Shown: in pieces, positions 38,601 to 46,445 of the stretch | Layout of the letters: each line of letters begins with the position of its first letter | Position numbering within the stretch: the first letter of the stretch is position 1 | The notes under the pieces: model-generated | Told to the model about the DNA's origin: nothing | The model's input: the letters and a program-made list of their open reading frames with translations, nothing else | Databases searched by the model: none | Translations under genes and position numbers: made by a program | Assembly: GCA_028823415.1 (NCBI GenBank) | Contig: JAPKBL010000001.1 | Location: 1 to 64,000 of the forward strand | Direction of reading: 5' to 3' | Length of the DNA: 64,000 bases | Source of the DNA: Mariniblastus sp. | GTDB lineage: Bacteria > Planctomycetota > Planctomycetia > Pirellulales > Pirellulaceae

Positions 38601-39650
38601 ACGCCCCAACTCTTTCCACTTACCAAGAAGGTCAAAACAGCCCTGCTGGAAAGATTTTTGGGTGTTGGATACCAGCAAATCTCGTTCAAAAGTAAATACT
38701 TCACCGAGACCATCGCAACTCGGACACATGCCCTGAGGGCTGTTGAAACTGAACATCTGTGGGGTAGGGGGCGAAAAACTAATCCCGCATGCAGCACACG
38801 CGTAGTCAGCCGAATACACTCGATCTCCATCCACCACCTGAGCCCGCTTGGCTCGCGATTTTCTCGCCGATACACCGTTTAGTTCCTGAGCATCTAAAAC
38901 CTCAGGATTGACAGGAGCCTCGCTAAACCCCTCATCCATGGCAACAATTAACGTTCCTTTGCCAATCTTCAATGCCGTCTCTACCGACTCGGCAAGACGC
39001 GATCGAATCCCCGCCTTAGCAGTTAGTCGGTCGATCACCACTTCGACATGGTGTCGCTTTGACCGATCAAGATTGATTTCCGATCCCAGCGATACTACCT
39101 CACCGTCGACGCGAGCACGGACAAATCCCTTTTTAATTAAATCAATAAAAAGGTCACGATGCTCACCTTTTTGCCCACGAACCACCGGCGCCAAAACCAA
39201 ATACTCTGTACCCAGCTTGAATTGCAAAATACTACCGATGATTTGATCACGCGTCTGAGCTGAAATCGGCTGGTTGCATTTGGGGCAGAACCCCTCGCCG
39301 ACACGCGCGTATAAAATCCTTAAGAAGTCATATATCTCGGTGATTGTTCCGACGGTACTGCGAGGATTATTCCCCGAAGATTTCTGCGAAATGGAAATCG
39401 AGGGGCTCAAGCCAGAAATAAGATCAACATCCGGCTTGGGCATTTGACCAAGGAATTGCCGAGCGAAACTGGAAAGGCTTTCGACATACCTTCGCTGTCC
39501 TTCGGCAAAAACGGTATCGAATGCGAACGAGCTTTTGCCGCTTCCGCTGACACCAGTTAGGCAAATCAATTGATTGCGTGGAAGAACAAGATTAACGTCG
39601 CGAAGGTTATGTTCACGAGCGCCTTTGACAACAATATCCGAAGCGGGCAT
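32613..39650 (-). CDS. uvrA: tandem (double) UvrA excinuclease ABC subunit A with a duplicated C-terminal domain
   Basis: UvrA finds bulky DNA damage for nucleotide excision repair. This chain has 2345 residues, against about 940-970 for normal UvrA. Copy 1 covers about 1-960 with Walker A lysines K39 and K698. Copy 2 covers about 1010-2000 with K1047 and K1693. Each half has both ABC modules, zinc-finger C-x2-C pairs (CPKCNQPI, CPSCDMPI, GRCEACEG, GRCEECTG) and LDEP Walker B motifs. The third signature reads LSNGE, not LSGGE. A Lys/Ala-rich linker lies at 1629-1657. Residues about 2005-2345 are an extension with two related W-rich units, starting at W2041 and W2210. The first methionine at 39650 starts the canonical UvrA N-terminus. 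It replaces the usual UvrA dimer by a single chain, by inference. Confidence 0.95.
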   Translation of the reverse strand: MPASDIVVKGAREHNLRDVNLVLPRNQLICLTGVSGSGKSSFAFDTVFAEGQRRYVESLSSFARQFLGQMPKPDVDLISGLSPSISISQKSSGNNPRSTVGTITEIYDFLRILYARVGEGFCPKCNQPISAQTRDQIIGSILQFKLGTEYLVLAPVVRGQKGEHRDLFIDLIKKGFVRARVDGEVVSLGSEINLDRSKRHHVEVVIDRLTAKAGIRSRLAESVETALKIGKGTLIVAMDEGFSEAPVNPEVLDAQELNGVSARKSRAKRAQVVDGDRVYSADYACAACGISFSPPTPQMFSFNSPQGMCPSCDGLGEVFTFERDLLVSNTQKSFQQGCFDLLGKWKELGRWKCHIYQGVADTVEREQGLEAGHLLETAWEDLTEEQQDIWLYGTGELNITFTWRGGSSPMKYGGKFAGIVAELDEKYRNTNGAAKIRKLEEYMAEVHCIECEGDRLNQQARFFRLETQSSRFSEQPSLSLPQVCDLSIAEAHDFFSGLVLGKTRQFVATEPLKEIRNRLGFLLNVGLEYLMLNRTAPTLSGGESQRIRLAGQIGAGLVGVLYILDEPSIGLHPRDNDRLVSTLQHLRDLGNTVVVVEHDEDTMRAADYLIDFGPGPGVRGGEVVVEGHPSEIIKNKESLTARYLSGDLKIEIPETRRAFDSERVFRVKGARHNNLKNVDVEIPLGKFVCVTGVSGSGKSSLVNDIVKEELREILNGGISEAGEFDELEGVELMDKMIAIDQSPIGRTPRSNPGTYIKLFDEIRKLYTQLPEAKTRGYAPGRFSFNVKGGRCEACEGNGSNKLEMDFLADVWVTCPVCVGQRFNRETLQVKFREKSIADVLNMDIQEAMKFFKNIPKVFTKLETLHAVGLDYLKIGQPSPTLSGGEAQRIKLARELVKRSTGKTLYLLDEPTTGLHFADISLLLTVLQNFVDAGNTVLVVEHNLDVIKTADWIIDIGPEGGSGGGRVVCAGTPEEVAACPESYTGMALKKSLAPRPDIPKPTKLKSKTPVQASEIKVRGAQQHSLRNVDVDIARDKMTVFCGPSGSGKSSLAMDTIYAEGQRRYVESLSSYARQFVNQLEKPRVEQIEGLSPAIAIEQKNLGSTPRSTVGTVTEVYDYLRILQARLGTPYCPSCDMPIGTQTSDEIVDKLLEYSEGTRLLLMAPISLDANQTYEQLWEEIRSNGFVRVRVDQVTFGIDEVPLLNRRSRHNIEIVVDRISIKKASRARIAESVESALAMGKGVLTVAEPIDKVSEQHWTTVKHSQHLSCACCGRSFDALTPHNFSFNSQLGWCRDCEGIGTQTGADPAAIMNDAELSLREGAISLWPNLNSAVSQAMLESWTTAVGIPIDVPFNQLEARHRRMVFYGTDNRWFAVVNGAEEVLFSFQYKGVYPTMEEASRLSANLRQRMQSLIGEVECGGCGGSRLRDDAAAVRFRDITIDGICRMPMGLLAKTIKKWKLDPREKKIAGELIREITARVDFLNDVGLEYLTLNRTAASLSNGEAQRIRLASQLGSGLCGVLYVLDEPTIGLHPRDNKRLLKALHRLRDLGNTMIVVEHDKEVIENSDAVFDFGPKAGSGGGQIVASGTPSELSKKRGSVTGPYLSGKKAIPIPSNRRPALSLDLEAQIKSMTAKKTVNKKMAKQTSAKKKVVKKTETLARTLDVVGARHNNLKDIEVKFPLETLTVVTGPSGCGKSSLVNDILFKALSRRLHRSTQTPGAHKGIRGIENVNKVIRVDQTPLGNSPSSNPATYTGAFDSIRDLYAHLPDSKIRGYTARRFSFNVPGGRCEECTGNGHICIEMHFLPDVWVPCETCHGRRYNEETLAVKYNGKNIDDVLKMSCAEAAELFYNIPKIRRILQTLCDVGLDYLTLGQSAPTLSGGEAQRVKLSAELARPDTGRTMYLLDEPTTGLHFEDLQKLLDVVQRLIDIGNTVVLIEHNLDMIKAADWVVDLGPEAGAGGGNIVIQGTPEMIVEYAQQAREKAGKSGKSKASMPRSWTGEALESVLASDPYKKRKVYDPSTDDRWKKGDMDIEDVGANAQMPWESDGRQWHTKDRVGRAGEPVKWDGEVLAKVVDTIQQHEGFGETNWNDRSTVSIQGTHQNHGAFFEASTADPWFLKMKFRARPKTFRREELVDQIPLLRPNDMEDVPVYGNTPRVKIATGKASWQEIEIKVHTLSEIDIPGFWGFLDDAIASFRDKLAAKPVDVKAETPWAKLGEKWHFMRKGFASGTEVDWEPEVLETLHRVIQSAVPDGKFVWGKERVVEIFLPRQERPWASIETKKNDAVKLRLSRPVDAGGIGVIAELEEEPTVRTEGGFDLVEMSFSQIEQVSSEELKSFLVEHAESIPH

Positions 39651-40131
39651 ATGAGGACGATCTGAATCCGAGGAGCATTAATTTTGAGCAGCCAATTCTA
39701 TCTTCTTGTCGGTGATTCCCCAACCGGCAACCTGATGATTCAGCTACTAAGATTCAAGTACTTTGACATTGACAAACGCTTGTAAATATGTTTGCAAAGC
39801 TTCGTCGACTTACTTGCCTGAAACAACCCCGAGCCAATCCAGCCTCGACGCCAAGTGAATCACAACCCCAACGAAACCGATCGTGAGACCCTGCTCCTTT
39901 CCTGGCTAGGAGCGACTTACAACCCCTTCCATCGAACTAATCGTTGCAACACTAACAACACGATTTACAGGTTAACGCGGTAATCCAGATACAGGGGAAT
40001 AAATTAGCCACCCGCTCAAAGCGACAACTTGAAAACCTAATTTATTAAGTTTTCAACACAAAGCTCTCCCGGATTAACCTAACTTCAGAAAACGCCTACC
40101 TCACCCCTCTTTATCTATTCCCTAAATTCCA
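39651..40131. other. 481-bp divergent intergenic region, uvrA / HD-GYP gene
   Basis: No gene is supported. On the plus strand TTGACA occurs at 39763-39768 and again at 39769-39774 by overlap, followed by AT-rich sequence (tgtaaatatg). The spacing to a -10 is poor, so a promoter is only possible. No LexA-type box was recognised next to uvrA. Confidence 0.4.
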
Positions 40132-41571
40132 ATGAAAAACAAGCCCGGATGGTCGATCGTCATCCTAATTTCATCGGTGCACTTAGCTCTACTACTGCTC
40201 GCGGTAATGATGCTTTCCACTTGGTTTCACACCCAGACCGAAGAGACAATTGGCCAAAGAACCTGTAACGACAATCGAACTCTAGCACTCCAGGTCACTC
40301 GATCACTAAACCATTTTGAATCCGGCACCAAACTCAACCAAGAAGTCGAACTCAACAGACTATGCGAGAAAATTGATTCCATCACAGTGCCCAATGGAGG
40401 GTTCATTATTGTAATCAATCCGCAATCCGCAAAAATCCTATGCTGCTCCCCTCAAAAAGCGATTCCTGTCGACTTCGATCCGACAAGCATCAAACTAAAA
40501 ATGCTCTCCCAATCGCTGGAGGAACAGGTTGACCTTTTGCGGTCGGTCGCACCTAACAATCGTCACCGACATTTCGATGGCCGAGCTGAGATTGCTGGAC
40601 GCGAACATTTTGTAAGCGTCGAATTTCTACCCAAACTTCACTGCATCATGATGCTTGGCCAACCGGCAAAACAATCAATGACGGGGTTGACCAGCTTAAT
40701 TGTTAACACACGGCAACTCGTGTTCACTGCAACACTATTATTGGGCCTCGTCTCGATTTGCTTAATCATGACCATCCTAAATCGTTCCTACCTGAAAAGC
40801 GAAACAATTACTGAAGGCCTCGAAAGCAAAGTTACTCAACGCGAATCCGAATTGCTCCGAACAAAAAATGCGGTGATTTTCGGGTTGGCGAAACTCGCGG
40901 AATCACGCGACAATGACACGGCTGAACATCTGGAACGAATTCGCTCCTACGTTACGATCCTCGCCAAAGACGTGGCTTCGAAGCAAGAGGAACTCGATGA
41001 TGAATGGGTCCGAAATCTAGGACTTGCTTCGTCACTTCACGACATTGGTAAAGTCGGCGTTCCCGACTCCATCCTGCTGAAGCCCGGACCGTTAAGTATG
41101 GAAGAGCGAGCAGTGATCGAACTGCACACCGTTATCGGTGGCGAATGCCTCGAAGCAATTCAGATGCGACTGGGAAATAACTCATTCATGCACACGGCCA
41201 AACAGGTCGCCTTCTTCCACCACGAACGCTGGGACGGCAGTGGCTACCCGCATGGCCTTAAAGAAGAAGAGACTCCGTTGACCGCTCGTATTGTGGCCGT
41301 CGCTGATGTGTACGACGCGCTCACCTCAAAACGGCCTTACAAAACTCCGTTTGGTCACCTCGAAAGCCGCGCCATTATCATCTCGGGGTCAGGCTCTCAA
41401 TTCGATCCTGAAGTCGTCGACGCGTTTCTACGCCACGAAGACGAATTTCGTAAAATCTCTCAGGCCCAAGCTGACATTGCGAACCGAACTGTGCGGAAAC
41501 AATTTGCTAATTCAGAAGAGCTAATAAAAAACATCACGGAACGAACCTCTGAAAACCAAAGCAACCTTTAG
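40132..41571 (+). CDS. membrane HD-GYP domain protein (probable cyclic-di-GMP phosphodiesterase)
   Basis: The 479-residue protein has an N-terminal membrane helix (residues 8-30), a periplasmic sensor-like region to about 190 and a second helix at about 195-222. An HD-GYP domain follows. H303-D304 lies in SLHDIGKVGVPDSILLKPG, then HHERWDGSG, and G371-Y372-P373. Such proteins break down the second messenger c-di-GMP, and the extracytoplasmic domain probably senses a signal. A coil at about 225-245 (TEGLESKVTQRESELLR) links the helix to the domain. It stands alone, 215 bases before the acyltransferase gene. No GGDEF partner is nearby. Confidence 0.93.
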   Translation: MKNKPGWSIVILISSVHLALLLLAVMMLSTWFHTQTEETIGQRTCNDNRTLALQVTRSLNHFESGTKLNQEVELNRLCEKIDSITVPNGGFIIVINPQSAKILCCSPQKAIPVDFDPTSIKLKMLSQSLEEQVDLLRSVAPNNRHRHFDGRAEIAGREHFVSVEFLPKLHCIMMLGQPAKQSMTGLTSLIVNTRQLVFTATLLLGLVSICLIMTILNRSYLKSETITEGLESKVTQRESELLRTKNAVIFGLAKLAESRDNDTAEHLERIRSYVTILAKDVASKQEELDDEWVRNLGLASSLHDIGKVGVPDSILLKPGPLSMEERAVIELHTVIGGECLEAIQMRLGNNSFMHTAKQVAFFHHERWDGSGYPHGLKEEETPLTARIVAVADVYDALTSKRPYKTPFGHLESRAIIISGSGSQFDPEVVDAFLRHEDEFRKISQAQADIANRTVRKQFANSEELIKNITERTSENQSNL

Positions 41572-41786
41572 CAGGTGGGCTTCTATGAATCTGGCCGCGT
41601 TTGATACATGGTTCGTTTGAAATTTATTAGTATCAGCGCCGCAATCTACTTCTGAGAAGAAAGGGGCGACCAAACGGTGGCGGCCAAATCTGAGATTTCC
41701 CCCACCACTTGCTTTCGCACCTAAAGAGAAGAAAATAATAACCAAAGAGCAACCACAGTCTCCTCGGTTCAGCAGATAGCCATCCC

Positions 41787-43025
41787 ATGCATGAAATACT
41801 GGTTGAAAAGCCCTATAAATTCACCCCTCCCATTACATGGCATTGGCCTCAACGACTGCTCACTCGCCTAGGACAGTTTCAACCGTTAATTCGAAAAGAA
41901 CACGGTATCATTGACCACGAGTGTCGCCATGTAGATCGACTGCGCGCTTCGGTTGATGCTGGACATGGAATCATGCTGACCCCCAATCACCCTCGCACGA
42001 CCGATCCGATCGCGATGTATTTCCTTTGCCGTGAAGCGCCAATTTCAATGTACACGATGGCGAGCTGGCATTTATTCAACCAATCGGCTTTCAAGACATT
42101 CATGGTCCGATTAATGGGAGCCTTTAGTGTTAATCGTGAAGGACTCGACCGGTCTGCGGTAGACTATGCCGTCAATGTATTGGTTGAAGCTAAACGCCCG
42201 TTGCTGATATTCCCTGCCGGAGCTACCAGCCGGACAAACGACCGCCTCATGGCATTAATGGAAGGCCCTGGATTTATTGCAAGAACGGCAGCGAAAAAGA
42301 GAGCAAAAACCGATCAAAAAGTTGTCGTTCATCCCATTGCCATCAAATATCTTTATCAAGGTGATATCGAAAAAACGGGCAATCAAGTCCTTACCGATCT
42401 AGAACGAAAACTCACCTGGACTCCCGACCCAACCGTTCCACTAATGGAGCGAATTATAAAACTCGGCAATGCGGTGCTAACACTAAAGGAGCTCGAATTT
42501 AACGTTCAATCCATGCCGGGAAAGACGCTCAGAGAACGACAAAACAACATGGTCGACCACCTGATGTTTCCCCTGGAAAAAGAATGGCTGGGTGCGAGCG
42601 AACCAATAGCAGGCGGGATCCAATCGAGAGTCAAGAACTTAAGAATGAAAATATTTCCTGAGATGAGTCGGGATGAAATTGACCAAACGGAAAAAGACCG
42701 GCGGTGGCAGCAACTTAGCCAAACTTATCTGGCTCAACAAATTGACTGCTACCCAGAAAACTACATTGTTGACCTACCATCGGTCGATCGACTCATCGAC
42801 ACTCTCGAAAAATTCGAAGAAGACCTGATTGGCCAATGTCGCATTCACGGCAAAACAAAAGTCATCCTCGACGTCGGAGAGGCAATTGAAGTCTCCCCCA
42901 AACGTGAACGCGGCGCAAAATCTGACCCGCTGATGGCAGCGATTCGCGAACAGCTCAACGGAAGCCTAGAGCAACTGCAACATGAGTCGCGGATGTACGA
43001 AGGAAAGATTTACGGCCAAGATTGA
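41787..43025 (+). CDS. PlsC-type acyltransferase
   Basis: The 412-residue protein belongs to the 1-acylglycerol-3-phosphate acyltransferase superfamily, which adds fatty acyl groups to lipids at the membrane. Motif I is NHPRTTDP (the HX4D catalytic pair), and motif III is FPAGATSR in place of the common FPEGxRS. It lacks obvious membrane helices. Residues after about 230 form a helical C-terminal domain not found in the short PlsC, so the acceptor may be different from lysophosphatidic acid. It is followed by the convergent sulfatase gene 30 bases away. The ATG at 41787 is well placed. Confidence 0.88.
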   Translation: MHEILVEKPYKFTPPITWHWPQRLLTRLGQFQPLIRKEHGIIDHECRHVDRLRASVDAGHGIMLTPNHPRTTDPIAMYFLCREAPISMYTMASWHLFNQSAFKTFMVRLMGAFSVNREGLDRSAVDYAVNVLVEAKRPLLIFPAGATSRTNDRLMALMEGPGFIARTAAKKRAKTDQKVVVHPIAIKYLYQGDIEKTGNQVLTDLERKLTWTPDPTVPLMERIIKLGNAVLTLKELEFNVQSMPGKTLRERQNNMVDHLMFPLEKEWLGASEPIAGGIQSRVKNLRMKIFPEMSRDEIDQTEKDRRWQQLSQTYLAQQIDCYPENYIVDLPSVDRLIDTLEKFEEDLIGQCRIHGKTKVILDVGEAIEVSPKRERGAKSDPLMAAIREQLNGSLEQLQHESRMYEGKIYGQD

Positions 43026-43054
43026 CAGAGCCAATTCAAAAACATCAAACCTTG

Positions 43055-44608
43055 TTATTCATACTTCCATTTGAGTATCCAAGGATCCTCCAACTTCCGC
43101 TGCTTCGCCTTCATCTTTCCTTGATAAGTTTTTAGCAACTCGGCAAACTCTGGCTTGCCGGCAAGGTTATACGCTTCATCCGGATCATTCTTCATATCAA
43201 ACAATTCAAATTCTGGCCGGTGAATATACTGCCCGACCGTCTTTAATCCATAAGGCGCATCCTCTCCTTTGAGAAACTGTGCCTGCCAACTTGAGGCCGC
43301 CCAAAGATCTGAGGCGAAGGGGTAGTCAAGCTTATAAGCGATATTCCAGATTAACTTATAGCGCTCATCCTGAATGACGCGCATCGGATAGTACATCTGA
43401 ATCTCATGAAAAGTGTGGGATGCAAAAATTGAATCCCAATGATCAACTTCTGGGCCTGCAAGACAATTCAGCCACGACTTCCCTTGATAGCTTCGGAATT
43501 TATTGCCACCGCTCCGATTGTCCTTAGCAAACAGCTCTTTTTCCTTCCAGTATTTATCCGGATCGACCCAATCCTTGGGACCGTTTAACTCGGGGTCGAG
43601 GCCACCGGCAAAATCCAGCAATGTGGGCGCAATGTCGATGTGACTGATCATCGCCTCGGAGACAAAACCGCGTTGTTTTTCGTAGGGGTTTCGAACCACA
43701 AACGGCACTCGCAAACCGGGTTGATAAACTGTCGTTTTAGCACCGGCGAAAGCCATCCCGTGATCAGCCGTAAACACGATCAACGTTTTGTCGTAAACGC
43801 CTGCCTCTTTTAAAATGTCAACAAGCCTTCCCAGCCCTTGATCAATCCGAGCACAGGACTGGTAGTACTGAGCAATTTCAGAACGCGTTTCGGAGGTATC
43901 AGTCAGAAATGGCGGCACAGTGACCTTGTCAGGATCGTAAAATACTTCCTCGACCCCAGGATAAGAACCTCGCTCCGGTTTATTCCCAAACAGGTCAGGC
44001 TTGAGCTTCAACTTGGAGGTCTTATCGATCCCGCCACCTCGGTGTGGATCCGAGGTTCCGAAATACAAGAAAAATGGCCGATCATCAGAGCGGTCCGAAA
44101 TGAAGTCTCGACACTTCTCTGCCATCTCCACAGCACTTCTCGCATTGCCACGCAAATAGGTTTCGAATCGATAAACAGCCTCGGGGCCGACATGATATTT
44201 CCCAATGTGGCCCGTTCGATAACCCGCCTTAGCCAACACTCGTGGCAGGGCAAGCGACACAACGTTGTGGTAGGAATCAAACTTATGGAAATGATGCTGG
44301 TGACCGTACTGCCCATTTTTGTGATTATGCAAACCCGACATCACGACGGATCGACTTGCACTGCAACTTGCGGTCGTCGCGTAGGCGCGATTAAACACAA
44401 CACCGTCCTTGGCCAGTTGATCAATGCAGGGGGTCGCAGCCAGAGGATCACCGTAACAACCAAGCGTAGGACCTTCATCATCGGTAATGAAAAACACGAT
44501 ATTTCGGTCTGCCGGCTCGGAAGCCGTAGCTGGCAACCAACCTGCCCCAAGGAACAGAAACGCAAAGCTCCAAACGAGGCAACTCACACCACAGTTATTT
44601 AAATTCAT
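43055..44608 (-). CDS. secreted sulfatase, N-sulfoglucosamine sulfohydrolase-like
   Basis: The 517-residue product begins with a signal peptide (LVWSFAFLFLGAGWLPATAS). The metal site is ITDDEGPTLGCYG, and C82-S-A-S-R86 is the formylglycine motif (CxxxR form with Ser in place of Pro). The sequence SGLHNHKNGQYGHQH after it and IGKYHVGPE are typical of heparan N-sulfatase (SGSH)-like enzymes in family S1. I chose the ATG at 44608, not the upstream in-frame starts up to 44776, because the signal peptide begins there. It is divergent from the selenoprotein gene, with 190 bases between starts. Desulfation of an N-sulfated or related glycan is inferred. Confidence 0.9.
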   Translation of the reverse strand: MNLNNCGVSCLVWSFAFLFLGAGWLPATASEPADRNIVFFITDDEGPTLGCYGDPLAATPCIDQLAKDGVVFNRAYATTASCSASRSVVMSGLHNHKNGQYGHQHHFHKFDSYHNVVSLALPRVLAKAGYRTGHIGKYHVGPEAVYRFETYLRGNARSAVEMAEKCRDFISDRSDDRPFFLYFGTSDPHRGGGIDKTSKLKLKPDLFGNKPERGSYPGVEEVFYDPDKVTVPPFLTDTSETRSEIAQYYQSCARIDQGLGRLVDILKEAGVYDKTLIVFTADHGMAFAGAKTTVYQPGLRVPFVVRNPYEKQRGFVSEAMISHIDIAPTLLDFAGGLDPELNGPKDWVDPDKYWKEKELFAKDNRSGGNKFRSYQGKSWLNCLAGPEVDHWDSIFASHTFHEIQMYYPMRVIQDERYKLIWNIAYKLDYPFASDLWAASSWQAQFLKGEDAPYGLKTVGQYIHRPEFELFDMKNDPDEAYNLAGKPEFAELLKTYQGKMKAKQRKLEDPWILKWKYE

Positions 44609-44782
44609 TCCCGATCCCAAAACAAAAAAAGAAGTTGATGCGTCGCTAGAAAATTTTTCGCAACTGAGTATAAACGAGTTAACCAACAGATCCAACTTAA
44701 TTAGTTTTGAAAAACTTTCCTTCAAACCGTGGTGAAGGAGTCTGGAGCGCCGCGGTCTAGCCACAACACCAATCATTTATTT

Positions 44783-44789
44783 AGAGGAG
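44783..44789 (+). promoter_or_regulatory. strong RBS of the selenoprotein gene
   Basis: AGAGGAG lies nine bases before the ATG at 44799. It is one of the best ribosome binding sites in the window and argues that translation really starts at this ATG, although a TGA follows at codon 13. Confidence 0.8.
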
Positions 44790-44798
44790 TACTTTTCA

Positions 44799-45146
44799 AT
44801 GCCGAATGTAGACTGGAGTTATCACCGCCCTGGCTGAAAGACCTGTGTAAAAACGCAAGAGTTCCTTGCGAACGCCGGTGTTATCCCCAAGACCGAAACC
44901 AACGCCAAGAAAGAAACCTATCAAAAACAACAGGCACTCGAGCTTGTCGAGGCAGCAAGCCATCTGTTTGTCGCACGGGGAAAAAAAGTCGTCGAACTCA
45001 ATCTTAAAAAAGACGCGCCCACAGAAACCGAAGTTTTAAAGTTGATCCTTGGACCCACCGGAAACCTCCGAGCGCCAACGTTAAGATGCGGCAAGAAACT
45101 AATTGTTGGATTTAACGACGAGATGTATGAAGGTATCTTTGGTTAA
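44799..45146 (+). CDS. selenoprotein, ArsC/Spx-like thioredoxin-fold (Sec-x-x-Cys)
   Basis: Reading from the ATG at 44799, codon 13 is TGA (44835-44837) and the frame then stays open to TAA at 45144-45146, giving 115 residues. The local sequence is YHRPG-U13-K-T-C16-VKTQEFL, a Sec-x-x-Cys redox motif at the start of the first helix. The end, GNLRAPTLRCGKKLIVGFNDEMY, resembles the R-x-P...VGF region of ArsC/Spx proteins. C97 may be a third redox residue. A hairpin fitting a bacterial SECIS follows the TGA, and the RBS is strong. Other genes here stop at TGA, so a changed genetic code is ruled out. It is a probable reductase or thiol oxidoreductase; the substrate is unknown. selA, selB, selC and selD are not in the window. 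Confidence 0.85.
44845..44875 (+). promoter_or_regulatory. candidate bacterial SECIS element
   Basis: Directly after the in-frame TGA, CGCAAG (44854-44859) pairs with CTTGCG (44865-44870) around the loop AGTTC. GTGT (44845-44848) pairs below it with ACGC (44872-44875). The loop starts 22 bases after the TGA and has G as its second base, both within the known limits of bacterial SECIS elements read by SelB. This supports selenocysteine insertion at 44835-44837. Confidence 0.75.
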
Positions 45147-45221
45147 CATTATTTCGAATTTGAGATTCTTATTACCGGCGCTACAGTTAGCTAAAACTCC
45201 GAAAACCAATATGATTTTTAA

Positions 45222-46445
45222 CTAGACGACCTTTGTATGTTTGACCGCCGCGGTTCCCATGGCGACCATTGTAATGATGACGACCAAATTCAGAATCGCA
45301 GTTACCACAACCCAGATTTGCAAGACGACTGTTAAAAATGCTGGAGCTTTGGTTGGGTCGCTTTGGTAGAGCATGCCGACAACCATAATGAAAATGAAAA
45401 ACACCACTAAGTTCGCGACTGATGCGATCCAACTTCCCATCGCTATCTTCGCCGCCTGTTCGACTGCTTTCGCCTTAATGTTTCTGCCTAGACGCTGGAA
45501 AAACAAAAACATAAACAAGACGTTCGCTAACAACAGGGCGACAGGGCTCAACAGTAACGCAAAAGTCAGCATACCTACCACCGCTTCACCGGACTCCTCC
45601 CCTCCGGCGGCACTGAAGCCTAAACCAACAGCGCCGACTACCAGTGCAAAAACAATAGGTAAAACAATCAAAACTAATAGCGAACCGATAGCCAACCCTG
45701 CAAACAATTTCTCGTCCTTGTTGGGTGCAAACAAACATAGAAATTGACCGACAAAAGCGACCAACCCAACAAAAGGCGTGGCAATAAACATGCCGACAAA
45801 AATGACACCCAAGATAATTGCGAATATGCTGTCCGTATCCGGCACAGGTGCTAGGCGGGCGATGATGGATATTATCAAGACAATTACCGCCACAGCTAAA
45901 AGAAGCCACCAAGCAGCCAACTGCATCCACATGCCGATTCGGGCAACACTGTATGGGCGAACGTCGACCGCAGGTGCTTGCTTTTTCTGTTTAAAAATTC
46001 CTTTTGATTTGTTTTTTTGGCTCGAAGCGTAGGGGTTGGCGAGAATCGACTCCATTCCGTCAGATCGGATCTCTTCTTCAACTTCCTGTTTGACAACTTC
46101 TAAATCTGCAAACCCGGGATCCTCGATCGAAAAGTTACCAAGCGGATTGCTTCTTGTGGGTGGAGGAGGCGCCGAAAAAATATCAGCCTGCCGCTTGATG
46201 GCTCCCTCAATCCCCATTTTTGAAATGTCTTGCTGGCTCGGCTGCAGCACCTTGCTTACCGCTTGCTGAGGCTGAGATGCTTTTGTCGACAGTTGCTGCG
46301 CCTGGCCTGGCTTCTCCGTAATCTGCTGAGGTGCCGGCGCGCGGAAACCGGCACCACACTTTTGACATTTCAGAGGCTTTCCCAAAGCACTGTCGGGAAG
46401 ACGATACTTCGTTTTACATTTTGGGCAAGCAATGGAGACAGGCAT
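45222..46445 (-). CDS. MJ0042 zinc-ribbon membrane protein
   Basis: The 407-residue protein opens with a zinc ribbon, CPKCKTKYRLPDSALGKPLKC-x2-C, of the MJ0042 type. A Gln/Pro/Ala-rich linker follows (residues about 40-110), then a charged region with repeated lysines. After residue 165 there are about six hydrophobic helices with short loops. The protein is probably in the inner membrane with the ribbon inside the cell. Similar proteins are frequent in planctomycetes and other bacteria and no function is established. It converges on the selenoprotein gene, with 75 bases between the stops. Confidence 0.85.
   Translation of the reverse strand: MPVSIACPKCKTKYRLPDSALGKPLKCQKCGAGFRAPAPQQITEKPGQAQQLSTKASQPQQAVSKVLQPSQQDISKMGIEGAIKRQADIFSAPPPPTRSNPLGNFSIEDPGFADLEVVKQEVEEEIRSDGMESILANPYASSQKNKSKGIFKQKKQAPAVDVRPYSVARIGMWMQLAAWWLLLAVAVIVLIISIIARLAPVPDTDSIFAIILGVIFVGMFIATPFVGLVAFVGQFLCLFAPNKDEKLFAGLAIGSLLVLIVLPIVFALVVGAVGLGFSAAGGEESGEAVVGMLTFALLLSPVALLLANVLFMFLFFQRLGRNIKAKAVEQAAKIAMGSWIASVANLVVFFIFIMVVGMLYQSDPTKAPAFLTVVLQIWVVVTAILNLVVIITMVAMGTAAVKHTKVV

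Noticed and set aside
43838-44602. 254-codon plus-strand ORF
   Set aside because: It lies fully antisense to the second sulfatase, has no family match, and its composition is that of a shadow frame.
44729-45007. 92-codon ORF overlapping the selenoprotein
   Set aside because: It is in another frame, lacks an RBS and a family match, and the selenoprotein frame explains the same DNA better.
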